The notes: a model not told the origin generated them from the letters alone. A stretch of 64,000 nt of DNA from Apiotrichum sp. Y4204 (GCA_025531455.1 JAMYHL010000016.1:248001-312000); one strand, 5' to 3'. Shown: positions 46,846-63,538, counted from the stretch's first letter. A program made the numbers and translations.

Positions 46846-48774
46846 ATGGCTCGCCGCAACCGAGCTGACGGCTCCGTTCGCGGCCCGACCTCTGCCCTTA
46901 CCAACTTCCTGGCCGTGAGTCTTTCGACTGTAGCGTTGACTGATGGCAAAGTCCCTAGGCGTGGAGGCACAACTCTCCAACGGAAACGCTGAAGCAGCAT
47001 CTTCATCAGCCGCCCAAACCCCAGGAGCTGGACCATCCACTGCTGGACCATCCACTGCTGGACCCTCTGGTATCACAACGCCTATCGCTGAAGATGAGCG
47101 GGAGGAGCTGGACTCGGATGACCTTGACGACGAGCGCCCCGCCAAACGTCAGCGCGCCGCATCTGTCGACTCGGACGATCTTGATGCCGAGTTTACCCCA
47201 AGTGCTAGCGCTTCCGGTGCAGGTACCCCCACTTTAACTGCTGTTTCCGCGGCCCGCAGAGGGCCCCGTAAGGCTGTTGGAGAGTTCATGAACTGTGGCG
47301 AGTGCGGGAAACAGTTCACTGTTGTAAGTCCAGTGACGTGATCACTTCCCCAGCACAGAATCATACTAATGCAAGACCGCATACACCAAGGAGCACCCCC
47401 AACGGTCACGCACTTGGCTGTGCACCGCGTGTTGTCCCAAGCTCGGCATTGACGCTTTTGCCAAGCCCAAAAAGAACGCTGCCAGCGCCCCACCTGCGAA
47501 GAAGGAGCGTGCAAAGATCGTTCATTATGAGGTCACCAAGGGAGCGCCACTCCTTGCGGACTTGTGTATCGAGGTGATTGGCAAGAATATCGAAGACGCG
47601 GAGGCACTTGGAGACATTGGCAGCATCAATCTTGACAAGGTGTGCAAGATCATCTGCAAAAGTCGCCGCCTCACTCCCGAGACCGCCACCATATTCTATG
47701 ATATCAGCCGCACCGAGCTGGTCATGTACGATTGCACAAGTGGGTTCAATCAATCCCTAGCTCCTATCTGACCCACCAGGCCTCGTCCACGAGTCTTACG
47801 TCGCCCTCGCCAATCTCAACCCCAATCTTGAGAAGCTCAATCTCCAACTCTGTGGCCAGCTGTCGACAGACACCTTGATTGTGTGGTCCAAAGCGCTCAA
47901 GCACCTCAAGAGTTTGGAACTCAATGGGCCTTTCCTCGCTCGCAAGAACGGCTGGATCGAGTTTCTCAAAGCTCGCGGCGAGAATCTTGAAGAACTCCAC
48001 ATCACTCAGTCACCGCGTATCGATCTCGAAGTCATACAGACCATGGTCGATTCCTGTCCCAACCTGAAGAGCCTAAAGCTGGATGAGATCAGGGAGCTCG
48101 ATTCTGAGTTTCTCGAGCCACTCGCAAAGCTCACCAAACTGGAGACGCTTTCGATCAATTCCCCTGGTAACGACATATCAGATGAGGCGGTCATCACACT
48201 CCTTCAAGCTATCGGTGACAACCTGACGACTCTGGATCTGAGCGAGAATCCAGAATTGGGTGATGAAATTCTCCCCGTCGTTGCGAAATATTGTCCCAAA
48301 CTCAACAAACTCTCACTTCGCAATGTAGAGTTCACCGACGGAGCTCTCCAAAAGTACTTCGAAACCCTCGCCTCATCCAATCGTCCTGGATTTATAGCGC
48401 TTGACCTGGAGAAGGGTCATGATCTGTCCAGCTCCAGTCTTCGTGCCCTCACGGCTCACAGTCGCCGCACGCTTGAGCGTCTTTCCCTCGTTGGGTGGCG
48501 CAGCGTTGAAGCCGACGCTGTTTGCGAGCTCGCTTCATGCCCTCACCTCCGTTACCTGGATATTGGGTGGTGCCGTAACGTCACCGACTTTACGATAAAG
48601 GAGATCATTGATGGTTGCAACCACATCAGTGAGATCCGCGTGTGGGGTGAGTGTTGTGGAGGATGTTCACTGTTTGGCGACGTCACTGACCAAGCAGGCT
48701 GCAACCAGCTCACTGACCGGGTCCCTCGCAAACCGGGCCTCAAGGTCATCGGTATCGAGACTCATGCCCTGTAG
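46846..48774 (+). CDS. RAD7: Global-genome nucleotide-excision repair protein Rad7
   Basis: Rad7 (S. pombe rhp7) acts with Rad16 to find UV lesions in non-transcribed DNA. Exons 46846-46914, 46952-47323, 47376-47739, 47780-48646 and 48698-48774 give 582 residues. The N-terminal signature is NRADGSVRGPTSALTNFLAS. An acidic/Ser linker with a repeated PSTAGPSTAGPS and a nuclear signal AKRQRA follows. A Cys-rich finger reads FMNCGECGKQFTVTAYTK...WLCTACC. The C-terminal 400 residues are leucine-rich repeats (LEKLNLQLCGQLSTDTLI, LKSLKLDEIRELDSEFLEPL, LTTLDLSENPELGDEILPVV, LRYLDIGWCRNVTDFTIKEI), the Rad7/F-box LRR type. Length and layout match the fungal family. Confidence 0.93.
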
Positions 48775-49634
48775 TTATCGACTAACGAGTCGCCTGTTGT
48801 CTGTAATTCAATACCATTTCCCTAGTTCCCAGTCCTCCGTTGTGTCAAACGAGTGGGCGCTCCTCTCATGGCAGCTCCATAACGCTGTCCCACATCACTC
48901 GCTCTCTGTATCATCCCCATGGGCTTTCAGCCCATATGCGAATGCAAACGTTGATGTTAATCCTGTTTATACACGCTGGGTCAAATATACACAATGTGGC
49001 GGTGGTGGCTATTTCGTAATGATCTCGGGAGTGGAGTGGCAGATTCCGAAGAGACGGTTCGGTGGACAAATACGCCGATCCGTGCGATGGCAACGCGGCT
49101 CATGTCTCTTGCGTTCGTCTTCAGGCGGTCTCGGACCTCCTCAACGCCGTTTGCGATGCCGGGACGCCGCCTCCTATCCTTGTGCAACGCCGACTGCAGC
49201 CTTGTAGGAATCCACCAACTCTGCTGGCACTCGCCACTCCCCTGACTCCGGCTCGCCGACGCCACCATGCTGCCTGAGTCACCTAGGAAATCACTCCCAT
49301 CCCCCTTCCGCGCGCTGCAAGCGGGCACATGGTTACACGAATCCGATGCATAGAATGTAATGAATGTGCAGATGCGGGGTATGCCGTCTACGATTAGTGA
49401 CGGCTCGAAACACTTGGAGCTCAGCTGTACTCACCATGCGATGTTAATTAGAATACAACTGATATTGCGCGACCGAAGGCCGATCGGCCCCGCTCGCGGT
49501 TTTGTATGCGCGCCTGAGTCCAGGGGTTTATGGTGTTGGTGATAACGAGTTGGGAGTCGAGAGTGGAGAGAGGAAGGGTCGATAATGCCGCTGATTCTGC
49601 GCCATTAGTCGCAGTCGCCGCCGATAACGCACCT
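48775..49634. other. Intergenic region
   Basis: 860 bp with no supported gene; probably the RAD7 3' region. ORFs here are short and overlapping. Confidence 0.45.
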
Positions 49635-49868
49635 CTATTCCTCCATGAACCGCCGACGCCCGCGCTGGTTCATCATGACAATGACCTCCTTCTGCGCAGG
49701 CGAGCGCTCGCCCGCAGCCGGGGAAGCCTCGAGGCGCGCGCCCTCCGCCGGGCGGGCGGGACACGGAAAGGCGACCACGACGACGGCGCCGAGGAACGTC
49801 GCGGCGAAGAGCGAGGTGAGGACCGAGCGCTGCCGCGCGCGGAAGTGTGTGAGGAGGAGGGGCGCCAT
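49635..49868 (-). CDS. Small single-pass membrane protein
   Basis: A 77-residue ORF from ATG 49868. MAPLLLTHFRARQRSVLTSL is basic, followed by LFAATFLGAVVVVAF, one membrane helix, and a hydrophilic tail ending MMNQRGRRRFMEE. Third positions are strongly G/C, as in genuine genes here. The small size, basic N-terminus and single helix resemble small mitochondrial inner-membrane or ER proteins. I do not recognise a family. It is divergent from SSC1. Confidence 0.5.
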   Translation of the reverse strand: MAPLLLTHFRARQRSVLTSLFAATFLGAVVVVAFPCPARPAEGARLEASPAAGERSPAQKEVIVMMNQRGRRRFMEE

Positions 49869-50925
49869 GGTATAAGGAGTCCGTGGGGGAAGCAAGGACG
49901 TTTTTGTTGTTGGTTGATGATGATGAGCCAAGATTGATCGCCTGCCCGGTGTGCTGCTTGGATGTTGCCCCGGATCCTCCGTCAACGGAGAGCGACATTT
50001 TGCGAGCGCGCGAGCAGGCCCGGGTTGCCCGGGTTGCCTTGGTTTCCTTGGTCGGCAACGTTATTGGCTCTCGCCTGTTTCATGGCAGGCGCAGATCCCG
50101 ATGATCATGGCCCTGTGGATCTCTCGTGCCTTTCACGTGCGTTACACGAGACTCAAAGTCTGGATTCAAATGCCTCCGTGTTTGCGCTAGACAGATGACG
50201 ACAGGGCCGCCAGGGGCGATTCCATGCTTCTCTCTGTCGAATTCCATGCTTCTCTATCGCCTTGGAGACTCGGCCGGCTTTTAAGCGACTCGAAGCCTCG
50301 GCACGGATCATTTCGGCTTTGTGGCCAACAGCCAGGGAATCTGAGAAAGGGAACCATCGGCCTGGCGGCGGTTACTCCCTCCAGCCACATGTTGTGCATG
50401 CAGCACATGCAGCACACCACAAAGCAACATCGCCTGCATGAACGGAGCTTGTTGGGCATGCATGCACAAGCGCGGCCCCGCGGGCGGGCGGAAGAGGGGG
50501 AGATCCAGGGCCATTGTCATTAGTCCTAATCGCTGTTGGCTTGTGGTTGATTGTAATCCCAGCGTTCAGGTGCTCAGGTACTCAGGGTTGCTCTGGAAGT
50601 GGCAAGAGATTGGAGAGACCACCGTAGTGGACCACCGTGTGGTACATTCTAGATGGAAATTAGAAAACCAAAAAAAAGGGGGAAAAAAGTCGACCGGAAA
50701 AAAGGCTGGTGCTGGGTGGGTGAGAACGGGACCAAAAAAATCTAGATGGACGGAGCAATTTCGCCAAAGCTCTGCTCCGCTCCGCACCCGGCACCCAAGG
50801 CCACGAGAAGAGTTGCCCCGCCGACTCCCCCCACCCTCTTATTACTCGACCATCCTGCTTTCTTTTCCATCTCTCCTTTCCCCATCCCCATTCTCCCGCA
50901 TCCACAAAAAAGCGGTCTCGCCACC
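49869..50925. other. Divergent promoter region of the small protein and SSC1
   Basis: 1.06 kb without a supported ORF. It holds a direct repeat ccatgcttctct (50222 and 50244), a cat/gca-rich stretch near 50390-50465, and A-rich runs (aaaaaaaaggggg, gaaaaaagtc) at about 50675-50740, then a C/T-rich leader directly before the ATG. I looked for canonical heat-shock elements and did not find a clean one. Confidence 0.45.
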
Positions 50926-53278
<2,353 letters not shown>

Positions 53279-54185
53279 GTCGCTTGCTTGTCGCACCGAT
53301 TTGTATCTTCTATCGCATCACTCCCCCCAGCGTCCCGAGCGTTTGCTGGTCTAGTTAGATGATCAGCGTAACGCGCTCGGAAGCGCAGTATAGTCCATAG
53401 CATATACCCCCTCACTTGTCCCCCTTTCACACCTCACTCAAAAGCTCACCACTGCATGATTAGCATTTCTCCGCTCATCAGGATATACTTGGCTTGGGAC
53501 TCGCCTCCGGCGGTGCATTAGGGCACTCGTGAGGAAGCGGGGCACACTTTGTATTTCAGTGATGAATGCACACTGCTCAGAAGGCGAACTCGATGCAAAG
53601 CATGAGAAACAACTAACGATGCAAAAGAAAGTATTGTAAAGTCGCGATGTACAGGATGGTACCACCAGCACGCCAGTAGTACGCCCGTCACTTGCGCACT
53701 TGCCAGGGTGGACCACGTGCTGTGGAGCCCCATCCGGAGGCAACCGCCACCAGCCAAAAGCAGATAGGCACCCTCGATCTCCTCTGGTCTTTGCAACAAC
53801 AACACACCACAAGTCTTAGTTTTTTTTCGTTGTTGTTGTGTCGTTTCCGACTGAATCACTCTTCTCCGAGTCACAACTGTCTCTCTCAGAATTAGACCCC
53901 AGTTTACGACACTACGAAACGGCACGCGACACACACAATTATCGAGGACGGGGCTGTTATCATTGTGAACTGCGCCTTGGTGGGCCCGAATCCAGTCCTG
54001 TACTTCGAGCGACTGCATCCTCATCTCATCCTCCATATCCCCAATCTCCCCATCCTTCATTCTCACTGTTATCGCGCGCCTTTTATAAGTGCGTTAGCCA
54101 GACAAGGCATCACGATTTCGACAAGCCCTCCGGAAGCTGTCACCAACTACACCTCTTCCCATCGTCCAACCCCCCTCCTCTCAGC
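53279..54185. other. Intergenic, SSC1 3' region and WAPL leader
   Basis: 907 bp. The frame of WAPL remains open upstream to an ATG at 53838, but this part (Ser/Pro/His-rich, poor codon bias) reads like a leader. tttttttcgttgttgttg is present at about 53820. Confidence 0.5.
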
Positions 54186-56714
54186 ATGTTCCCACACCAG
54201 ATGACCCCTGCGTCGCGTCCGCCGCAGCGCACTTATGGCCGGCGGTCTAATGGAAAGCGTCCGCCTCCGCGCGTTGTAGACTCGGACTCGGACACCGAGA
54301 CGGAAGAGGCGGAGCAATCCTCCAGTCGCAACGGCACGCCCGGTACCGACCGCTCCGCCAAGCGGGCGCGCACATTTCCTTCTGACAAGAGCAACGATGG
54401 CTCACCATCAACGCCCACCGCCAATCCTGGATTGCTCGTCCAGCCGCCGTCATCATCTCCGGCATCCCGCACAGTCAACAACGGTACGCCGTCACGCCTG
54501 TCGGCGCTCTCGCTCTCGCGCGAATCCACTCCTGGCGCAGGCAACAACGAGAGTCAGGAGAGCACGTCGAGCTACCTCAGCGCTGGTGGCACGCGCCGCC
54601 CCCGACCTCCCCGGAGGATGCTTTCCAAGGCGCAGAGCATGGCGACTTCCATGACCCCGAAAGAAGTCACGCCGCCATCAACGCCCCAGAGGCTGCGGGC
54701 GTCCCAGTCAATGCCGATCACGCCTGGGAGCGGGGCGTCCCAGAAGACTGACGGGTCCGACAATGCTGCGGGATCGCCTTTGCCATCGCTTATGGCACCC
54801 ATTGCGCCTGGCTCACCGAGTGGAGGCCGCGCGAAGCGGACATATGGGCGCAATAGGACGTTCCTCGGCACTGAGATGAGCTTGGACGCCGCGCCTCAGG
54901 AGAGCTACGCCGAGCTTCGGAAACGATACGAAGTGGACAACGACGAGGGCGAAGGTGGAAGCGGCAACCTCATGGATCTGTTACTTGCGCGTGCCCCCGA
55001 GCCCATCTCGGATATGCGCTCCAAAGGCGAGAGCAAGCGGTTCGCGGACGAGATCACGTATCTCCTCGGAGGTATTACCGAGGCGGCAAGTGCGGCTCTG
55101 AAACGCAACTCGTCGATCGATATTCTGCGCAACATGCAGGAAGACGGATGGGTGGCCAAGATGGACATCCACGGCGAAACGGAGCGCGTGTTTGAGACGC
55201 TCTGCGGCGCGAGCGGTAACGACGAGGTCATGGACACAGTTTTGATCCTCTTCTTTGCCTTACTGTCGTCAGGCAAGGGCCTGATAACGGTCCTGCAATG
55301 CGACGCTGACAAGGTTATGAGTACCATTCTCAAAGGCCTGTCGACTCGGAATGGCCCATTATATTCGGCGTACAAGGGCAAGGTCACGAACACTGTGAGT
55401 TTGCGGTGCTCCCAACTATACTGACGGGCAGGTCCAACGGTTACGGGCCATCGCTGCCAAGCTGCCGGGTGGAAGCACCGATGAGGACCACCACAAGACC
55501 ACCCGAGGCGTGGCTTCTCGACTCCTGTCCCGCATGTGTAACGAGCAAATGTGGCCCGCCGTTGAAGGGCTGATGACGCACCGGCGTGTCGCGAGCAAAG
55601 TCCTCAGCGAGTTGGCGACCGAAATTCGACCCATCTCCGATCGGCTGGAGCTGCACTCCAAAGGACTGGTAAGCTGAGAATATGCCAACGCAAGCTGACC
55701 ACACAGGATCTGATACCAAAGGACAGCGATGTGGATATCAGCCATGTCGAGGAGTGTCTGGAAGTCCTGTCCACCATTGTCACATGTTCGGCGGACGAAC
55801 GAGAACGGATCGCAGAAACCGAACACCGGCACATCCAGGATGTGATGTCGGCCGCAGTCGTCATGTCACTAGCGGCGCTTGATGAGGATGGGGATGCGGA
55901 TCTCCAGCGGCACGGTGAGTGAGTTGAACGGGACGTACCTGACAAGTCAGCTGCTCGATGTACTGTTCTGGCGTTGAAGCTTCTCTCGCCGTTGGTGTCG
56001 CTATCAAGCCTCCAGAACGTACTGGTGACCGCACATCGGCAACCGGGCTTCATCACGGCGCTTAGCCGGATTCTCCTTGAACGCGAACGGATAACGACGC
56101 TCGCCAAGGCACCCTCGGACCGCAGCGGGGACACCGCCGCCGCCGGCCTAGAACCCTCCGAGAGCGCCGACGACATTTTGTCCTACGTCCTGGCCGTGCT
56201 CGGCTCCGTAATCTGCGCAGACGCTTCTGCGGCGTCCGCCGTCGCCTCTTCTGGTACGTTACAGCGTTTCCTCTTCGCTTTGCTGACATCAGGTGGCGGA
56301 TCGTGCGGCAAACGCACCTGCGCGCTCACGTGTAAATGCGGCAGGGACAAGTTTGCCACCACACTGGCACGACTGTACGCCGAGTTTGGCGCGCACACCG
56401 ACGAGGTGCTCAAGGGCTACCTGCATGGCTACCTCGCGTTCCTTGTCACGTCTCTGCTGGAGCGAGCGGGGTCGCGTGCGCTGATTGAGCCGTCGCTCCC
56501 AGGCGAGAACTGGCGGGCGAAGCTCTCAGGCTTGCTTACCGTTGTCCGCGAGCTGCGCAGTTTCCGCGTTAGTGCGCACCACAAGATCCACGACCTCATC
56601 AAGGAGGCGACGCACGGCGACGACACGCTGCAGGCCAAGACGCCGGATCCCGAGGACGACGAAAAGCTCAATGGCGCGATCACCTTCCTCGAGCTGGCGA
56701 TGCGCACGGCCTAA
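54186..56714 (+). CDS. WPL1: Cohesin-release factor WAPL (Wings apart-like)
   Basis: WAPL opens the Smc3-Scc1 gate to unload cohesin from chromatin. Exons 54186-55394, 55432-55668, 55707-55914, 55951-56253 and 56293-56714 give 792 residues. A disordered Ser/Pro/Thr-rich N-terminus (about 210 residues, with RTYGRRSNGKRPPPR early) leads to the family entry motif RAKRTYGRNRTFLG, then SYAELRKRYEVDN and ESKRFADEITYLLGGI, the start of the HEAT-like WAPL domain. Helical repeats follow (VLSTIVTCSADERERIA, CTVLALKLLSPLVSLSSL, VRELRSFRVSAHHKIHDLIK) and the terminal FLELAMRTA. The 56254-56292 intron (39 bp) has good signals but is a multiple of three and open, so it may be retained (+13 residues). A 53838 upstream ATG would add 116 residues; I prefer 54186. 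Confidence 0.85.
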
Positions 56715-57325
56715 GCTAGTCGATAGTCGAGGAGAAAGAAGCATATCTTATCAGAGTTACATGCGTGCAGGCGCATACTAGATGTTGTCTTGTGTTTATA
56801 GTCGGCCTCGAGATGCAGGCCTGCTGTCGAGTTAATCGTGGTCTGCTATCGCGACTTTACAGCAGACCACGATTTTGATTTTCAGTGCTACCAGCGACAG
56901 TGACCCGTGACGACACATGCTACTGCATTAGAAAAGTTATTAGGAAGCAGTAGGAATGGGGTATCCACTGTAATAGCTTTCTAATGCTCCATCTGTCTGT
57001 GACAGGGTGGCAAGTGCAACTTCGGCGCTTCGGCTGTCATGAAAGCCGCCACGCGCACCACGCGAGTTGTTTTCCTTTCCCCTGTCTTGGTGCGAATTTA
57101 CGGTCCCTTCTGCGCGACGCGTCTCTCCGCCGTCCCTGTGGTGCAATGTCCTGACTTCCTGACATGCAGACCTGCACACTTCTTACTCGGGCAAGTCTCA
57201 CTCTCAATGTACACAAAACGCGATCAGTGCACAACGGCATAGGGAAGAGGGGTTGTACAGTATAACCGCGCAAACGCGTGTCGACCTTTCATCTTTCCAC
57301 ATCGCTCATTACACTATCTCGACAC
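56715..57325. other. Intergenic with a strong hairpin
   Basis: 611 bp. It contains the 14-bp perfect inverted repeat at 56834-56874 (separate entry). The 57326 ATG is preceded by a short C/T-rich leader. Confidence 0.5.
56834..56874. repeat. Perfect 14-bp inverted repeat (hairpin)
   Basis: aatcgtggtctgct (56834-56847), a 13-nt spacer, then agcagaccacgatt (56861-56874), its exact reverse complement. It starts 120 bp after the WAPL stop, so it could form a hairpin in the 3' UTR. A remnant of a small inverted-repeat element is an alternative; no target duplication is evident. Confidence 0.8.
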
Positions 57326-59842
57326 ATGTCCGAACGCGTAGATAGCACCCCGTGCTCCGGCCAGAAACGGTCGCGTCGCGACTCGGGAGTGTATGTCGAC
57401 CTGCCGCATGTCGACTTGCCCCCCACCAAGATTCTTCGTGCGGGGTGGAAGCTTGACGCGAAGGACGATAGCGACGACAGCGACAGCTCCGACGACAGCG
57501 ACGATAGCGATGACAGCGACTCTGGCTCCGAGGAATACTCGGACGAGGATGAACTCGACTCGGACGAGGAGTCGTCTTCATCCTCGTCCTCGTCTGAGGA
57601 TCAGTTGGATTCCGACACGGACGTGTCAGATGCGGATATCGACTACAATGAGCCCCTGGCTGACGGCGAAGCGAAGCGAGTCGACCTCATCCTGGCGAAG
57701 TCACGGTATACACGCGAGCCAGACACTGGCGGCCCCGCGGAACACCATTACCTCGTGCGCTGGAAGGGCCTGCGGCCTGAGAAGGACAGCTGGGAACCGG
57801 AGTCGACTCTGCTGATAAACGCGTCGGCGAGCATGCAGGCGTATGGACGTAAAGGTGCGTGTTGAGATGGAGCTAAACTGACGACAGCCGTGCCTTTCAC
57901 CATCGTAGACATGGACACGAGTGACGCCGAAGTGCCGGCATATCTTGTCGAGTTTGGACACGTTCCCGAGGTGTCGTCGCCAGCGTACGAGCCGATGTGG
58001 GCTGTGGAGGACGAGTTGCGGATGGAGTTCGGCTCCGTCAAGGCCACACAGGCGATCCTGCGCTTCCGCCGCGACTATTCCCGCCGAAAGGAGCAGGAGG
58101 AGCGTGACGCAGAGAAGAAGGGTAGGTAGCTGCCAAGCTTCCCATACTGACGCCAGAAAACATCACCGTCGTGGAACAGCGTCGCGTCGGTACAAGCGTA
58201 CGCCGCCTGCTTCTCCGCGTGCGCTGGACGCAGAACGGCGAGGTGCAGGAACAATGGGTTGAGCAAAGCGAGTTCAGCCGGACCTTCCCGGGCGCGACGA
58301 ACGCAAAGGACGCGTACCTCTCCACACCGAAGAACAGGCGCACATCCTACAAGTCCGCTGACGCGAACGTCCCCGACGTATCGGTAGCGGAGCCTATTAA
58401 TGTGACCCACCTCCACCGGTTGTCGGCGCGACAACTCCGCATCGTCAGCGAGGTTTTCCGGGATCTGACGGAGTCGCCTGCTCTGGCAGTTGCCCACGGC
58501 ATACCCTATTCTCTGGAGACCCGCACTGTTGAGAGTCCCATCGCCGGAAATACATTCACTACGGAAGACACAGCTGCTGAGGCTGCGCCCGCCCCGGAGC
58601 CATCTCCGCAGGCGTCACGCGACTCCCCCGCCTCACCAATACTGCCGGGCATGACACTCTCTTGGGCAACACCGCCTGCCACACCGTCTGCCACACCGTC
58701 CGCCTCACGCTCAGCCGAACCCCCCGCTGCACCCTCCATCGAAGCCACACCCTCCTCACCATCACAACCGCTCACATCCTCACCGACGTTCCTCTCGCCC
58801 CTCTCAGCAATCATCGCTGCCCTCGATACATCAGGCCTGCTCCTTCCACTCATGACGGACAGGGGATGGATGCGCGATCCCGCGCCGCCGCCGGTTGAGG
58901 AGCCGAAGGCGCCGGAGAAGGTGCGGAAAAAGAAGAAGGGACGGAGGGCCCGGGAGGAAAGGGAGCCGAGGGTGAAGAAGGTCAAGGAGCCGAAACCACC
59001 AAAGGTGAAGAAGGTCAAGGTGCCGAAACCGCCAAAGGAGAAGCGGCCCCGCACGAAGAAGGCCAAGACGGGGGCAGGGGAAGACCCCTCGACAGCCGTT
59101 CCTGAGGCGGACGTACCCATGTCCTCGCAGGATACAATGGGACCGGAGTTCGCCATGCCAGACCCCGGTGTAGCTATGCCGACGACCGACGAGTCCGTGT
59201 CGCCAGAGGGTGAGGTATATATGGCATCAGAGGAGGTATCATTGGCACCAGAATTAGACACGCCAGCCTCGCAATCAGAAACACCAGCACGACCACCTGT
59301 GGCCACGCTCCTGTCCGCCGACGTGTCTCCACTCTCCACCACGTCCAGGGAGCTGGAGGTGGAGATAGACATGGAGGGGGCTGAGTTACCTGCCGTTGAG
59401 TCCGGGCCTCCCGTTTCAGAGGATGAGGAGCCTGTGGAAACAGAGCCTGAGGACCAGGATCTGGCGGAATCAGACGAAGCAGACGAATCAGAAGAATCAG
59501 ACATCCCCAGCGACGCAGATTCCGAGTTGGATGAGGAGGGTGAGTCACCGTTCCATCGCTTTAGCATCGTTTCAGAACCAAACTGACTTTTCAGCCGAAG
59601 AGTACGAGCGCCAGCGACTCGCCAACATCGAGGCTAACATGTCGCTTCTGCGCGACCTAGAGCTTAACTGGACTGGGGTAACCGGACTGTCGAAACCCAC
59701 CCCCCCGCCACCGGGTCAACGAGCTGCACCCAAGGCATTGGCTCCGGGAGAGAAGCAAGGGCGAGGACGACCACCCGGCCCATCCCGGAAGCGCGCAACG
59801 AAGAAAAACTGGTCTAGGAAGAAGCGATATCAACAGTTGTGA
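57326..59842 (+). CDS. Chromodomain protein with acidic N-terminus and Lys/Pro-rich tail
   Basis: Exons 57326-57854, 57888-58121, 58157-59539 and 59595-59842 give 797 residues. After a very acidic Asp/Ser tract (residues 47-105) comes a chromodomain at about 119-165: RVDLILAKSRYTREPD, HHYLVRWKGLRPEKDSWEPE. Compared with HP1, the Trp in VRWKG is kept, but the first cage Tyr is not evident and the third position is Leu (KGL), so histone-methyl-lysine binding may be lost or altered. A second globular part follows (VPFTIVDMDTSDAEVPAYLV, RRLLLRVRWTQNGEVQEQWV), possibly a diverged second chromo-like fold. Then a Pro/Thr-rich region, a Lys/Pro repeat (KVKKVKVPKPPKEKRPRTKK) and an acidic stretch. The last exon has EYERQRLANIEANMSLLRDL, like the helical entry motif of Cmr1/WDR76 proteins. 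The exact family is unknown. Confidence 0.75.
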
Positions 59843-60779
59843 CGGTTGAATGATCGAGAGTAGCTGCCTACCTGATGAGCGCAAGGATCGGCTAGAGCCA
59901 CTGGCAGCTGGCAGGCCACGCTTGGTGCCCCACGCGGGCGGGCGCATGTGCGGCACGGCGTTCTCCGTGCTCCGTACGTGCTCCGATTCCGAGGGGGTTC
60001 ACCCGCGCGGCCGCCACGCTGATGCGTTGCTCCGACGTTGACGCGCACCGCGCCTTGGATGCCGTACAGATGGATCTCAAATATCACCACCATAGACAAA
60101 TTTTTTCACGATCTGGAGACCCCATATCTCATATGCCACACATCTATAACGCCGCGGGATTAAATCCACGGTGACCCTTCCAACTTTTTTTCCCTGCATG
60201 TGTGGCGGAGACGCGAGACTGAGAGAGAGAGACACAGGGAGGTATCTGCAAAAAAAAAGTGGATTTTTTTTTCTCTGGTAGGGAACTGGGAGAAAGAGAG
60301 CAGAGGAGCAGAGGATTTCATTGCAGAGAACGATCATGTGTATGCATGCATGCGTAGGAGCAGAGGGACATGCATTGCAGCTCCGTAGCGCTATGTAGCG
60401 CCGGCTGGGGGAAGAGCGGAGCAAGTAGGAGGAGGAGAAGGGTGGGTGTGTACCCGACTGCACACGCGCGGAGTGGTCGATAGCAACTCTGGCTGGCTGG
60501 CGGAGTGTTCCTTGCCTGGCTGCCTGGCTGCACCTTCCCCCAGGCTGCCCCCACCTTTGTGAAGACTTTTGATGCTCTTCAGTGCTCGCTCTTTGGCTTC
60601 TCTCTCCTCATCCTAAAAACGGCAGATTTATCAGGTCAGTTCATACAGGCAACACCAGCTACTACCAAGGTCGTCGCTCGTCGCCATCACCGACATCTCA
60701 CTCGCCAACGTTCATCAGCTAACCCCTTCGCAGCCACCCTCACCCTCCCCCCTTCTTAAAAAAAAAACTTCATCTCACA
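59843..60779. other. Intergenic, SSB1 promoter and leader
   Basis: 937 bp. It has an A9/T-tract pair (aaaaaaaaagtgg then ttttttttt, about 60249-60274), gcatgcatgcg near 60340, and a C-rich leader ending in aaaaaaaaaac before the ATG. No ORF is supported. Confidence 0.5.
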
Positions 60780-62907
<2,128 letters not shown>

Positions 62908-63538
62908 TTTCTGCACCTCGGTTGCGGAGCAGTAGATATGCATTTTGTTGTGGGTAGATTACTACTGTTTTTGAGCAGAACGCTGGGGCATCGCGCTAGT
63001 AAATGGTGTTGGGTGCCGCAGTCTGAGGCTCGTAATCTAACATAGATAGCTGGGCGTCGGTGGACACCTGTGGGGAGATGAGATGACTGCTTGCTGAATC
63101 AATGGCACACAAGTAAAGAACTGACTGGATGATCTTGAAGAGCTGTGCCTGCTGAGAGCAGTCTCTGTTGTGTCAGTAAATGGTGTCTCCGTGCAAGAAT
63201 CAAAGGCTCATGATAAGTGATAAGATCACTCGTAATAACTTGACAGGGCTGCAAATGTCAGCCGCTGTCAGCGGTTGCGTATCTGAGAAGCCCAGCTGGA
63301 CGCGCGATATGACGCAGATAAGCGGAGAACAGTCAGGTCCGAACGAGGCTCGAGAGCTCGAAACCTAGCAGCTGGTACGACGAGGGAGGGTGGTCAGTCA
63401 ATGAATCGATATGGCCAACTCGAGAATTTCGTCAGCCCCCAGGCGCCATCCATCCACCTCTACCTCCACTCTTCTTTTCTTTGCATCACAGAAATTACTT
63501 TCACGACACCTCCATCCTCAACAACTTTGCACCACTGC
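62908..63538. other. Intergenic, SSB1 3' end and MOD5 promoter
   Basis: 631 bp, nothing supported. A short pyrimidine-rich leader precedes the MOD5 ATG. Confidence 0.5.

Noticed and set aside
49869..50925. Heat-shock elements upstream of SSC1
   Set aside because: Only isolated GAA/TTC units were seen; no array with the required two-base spacing.
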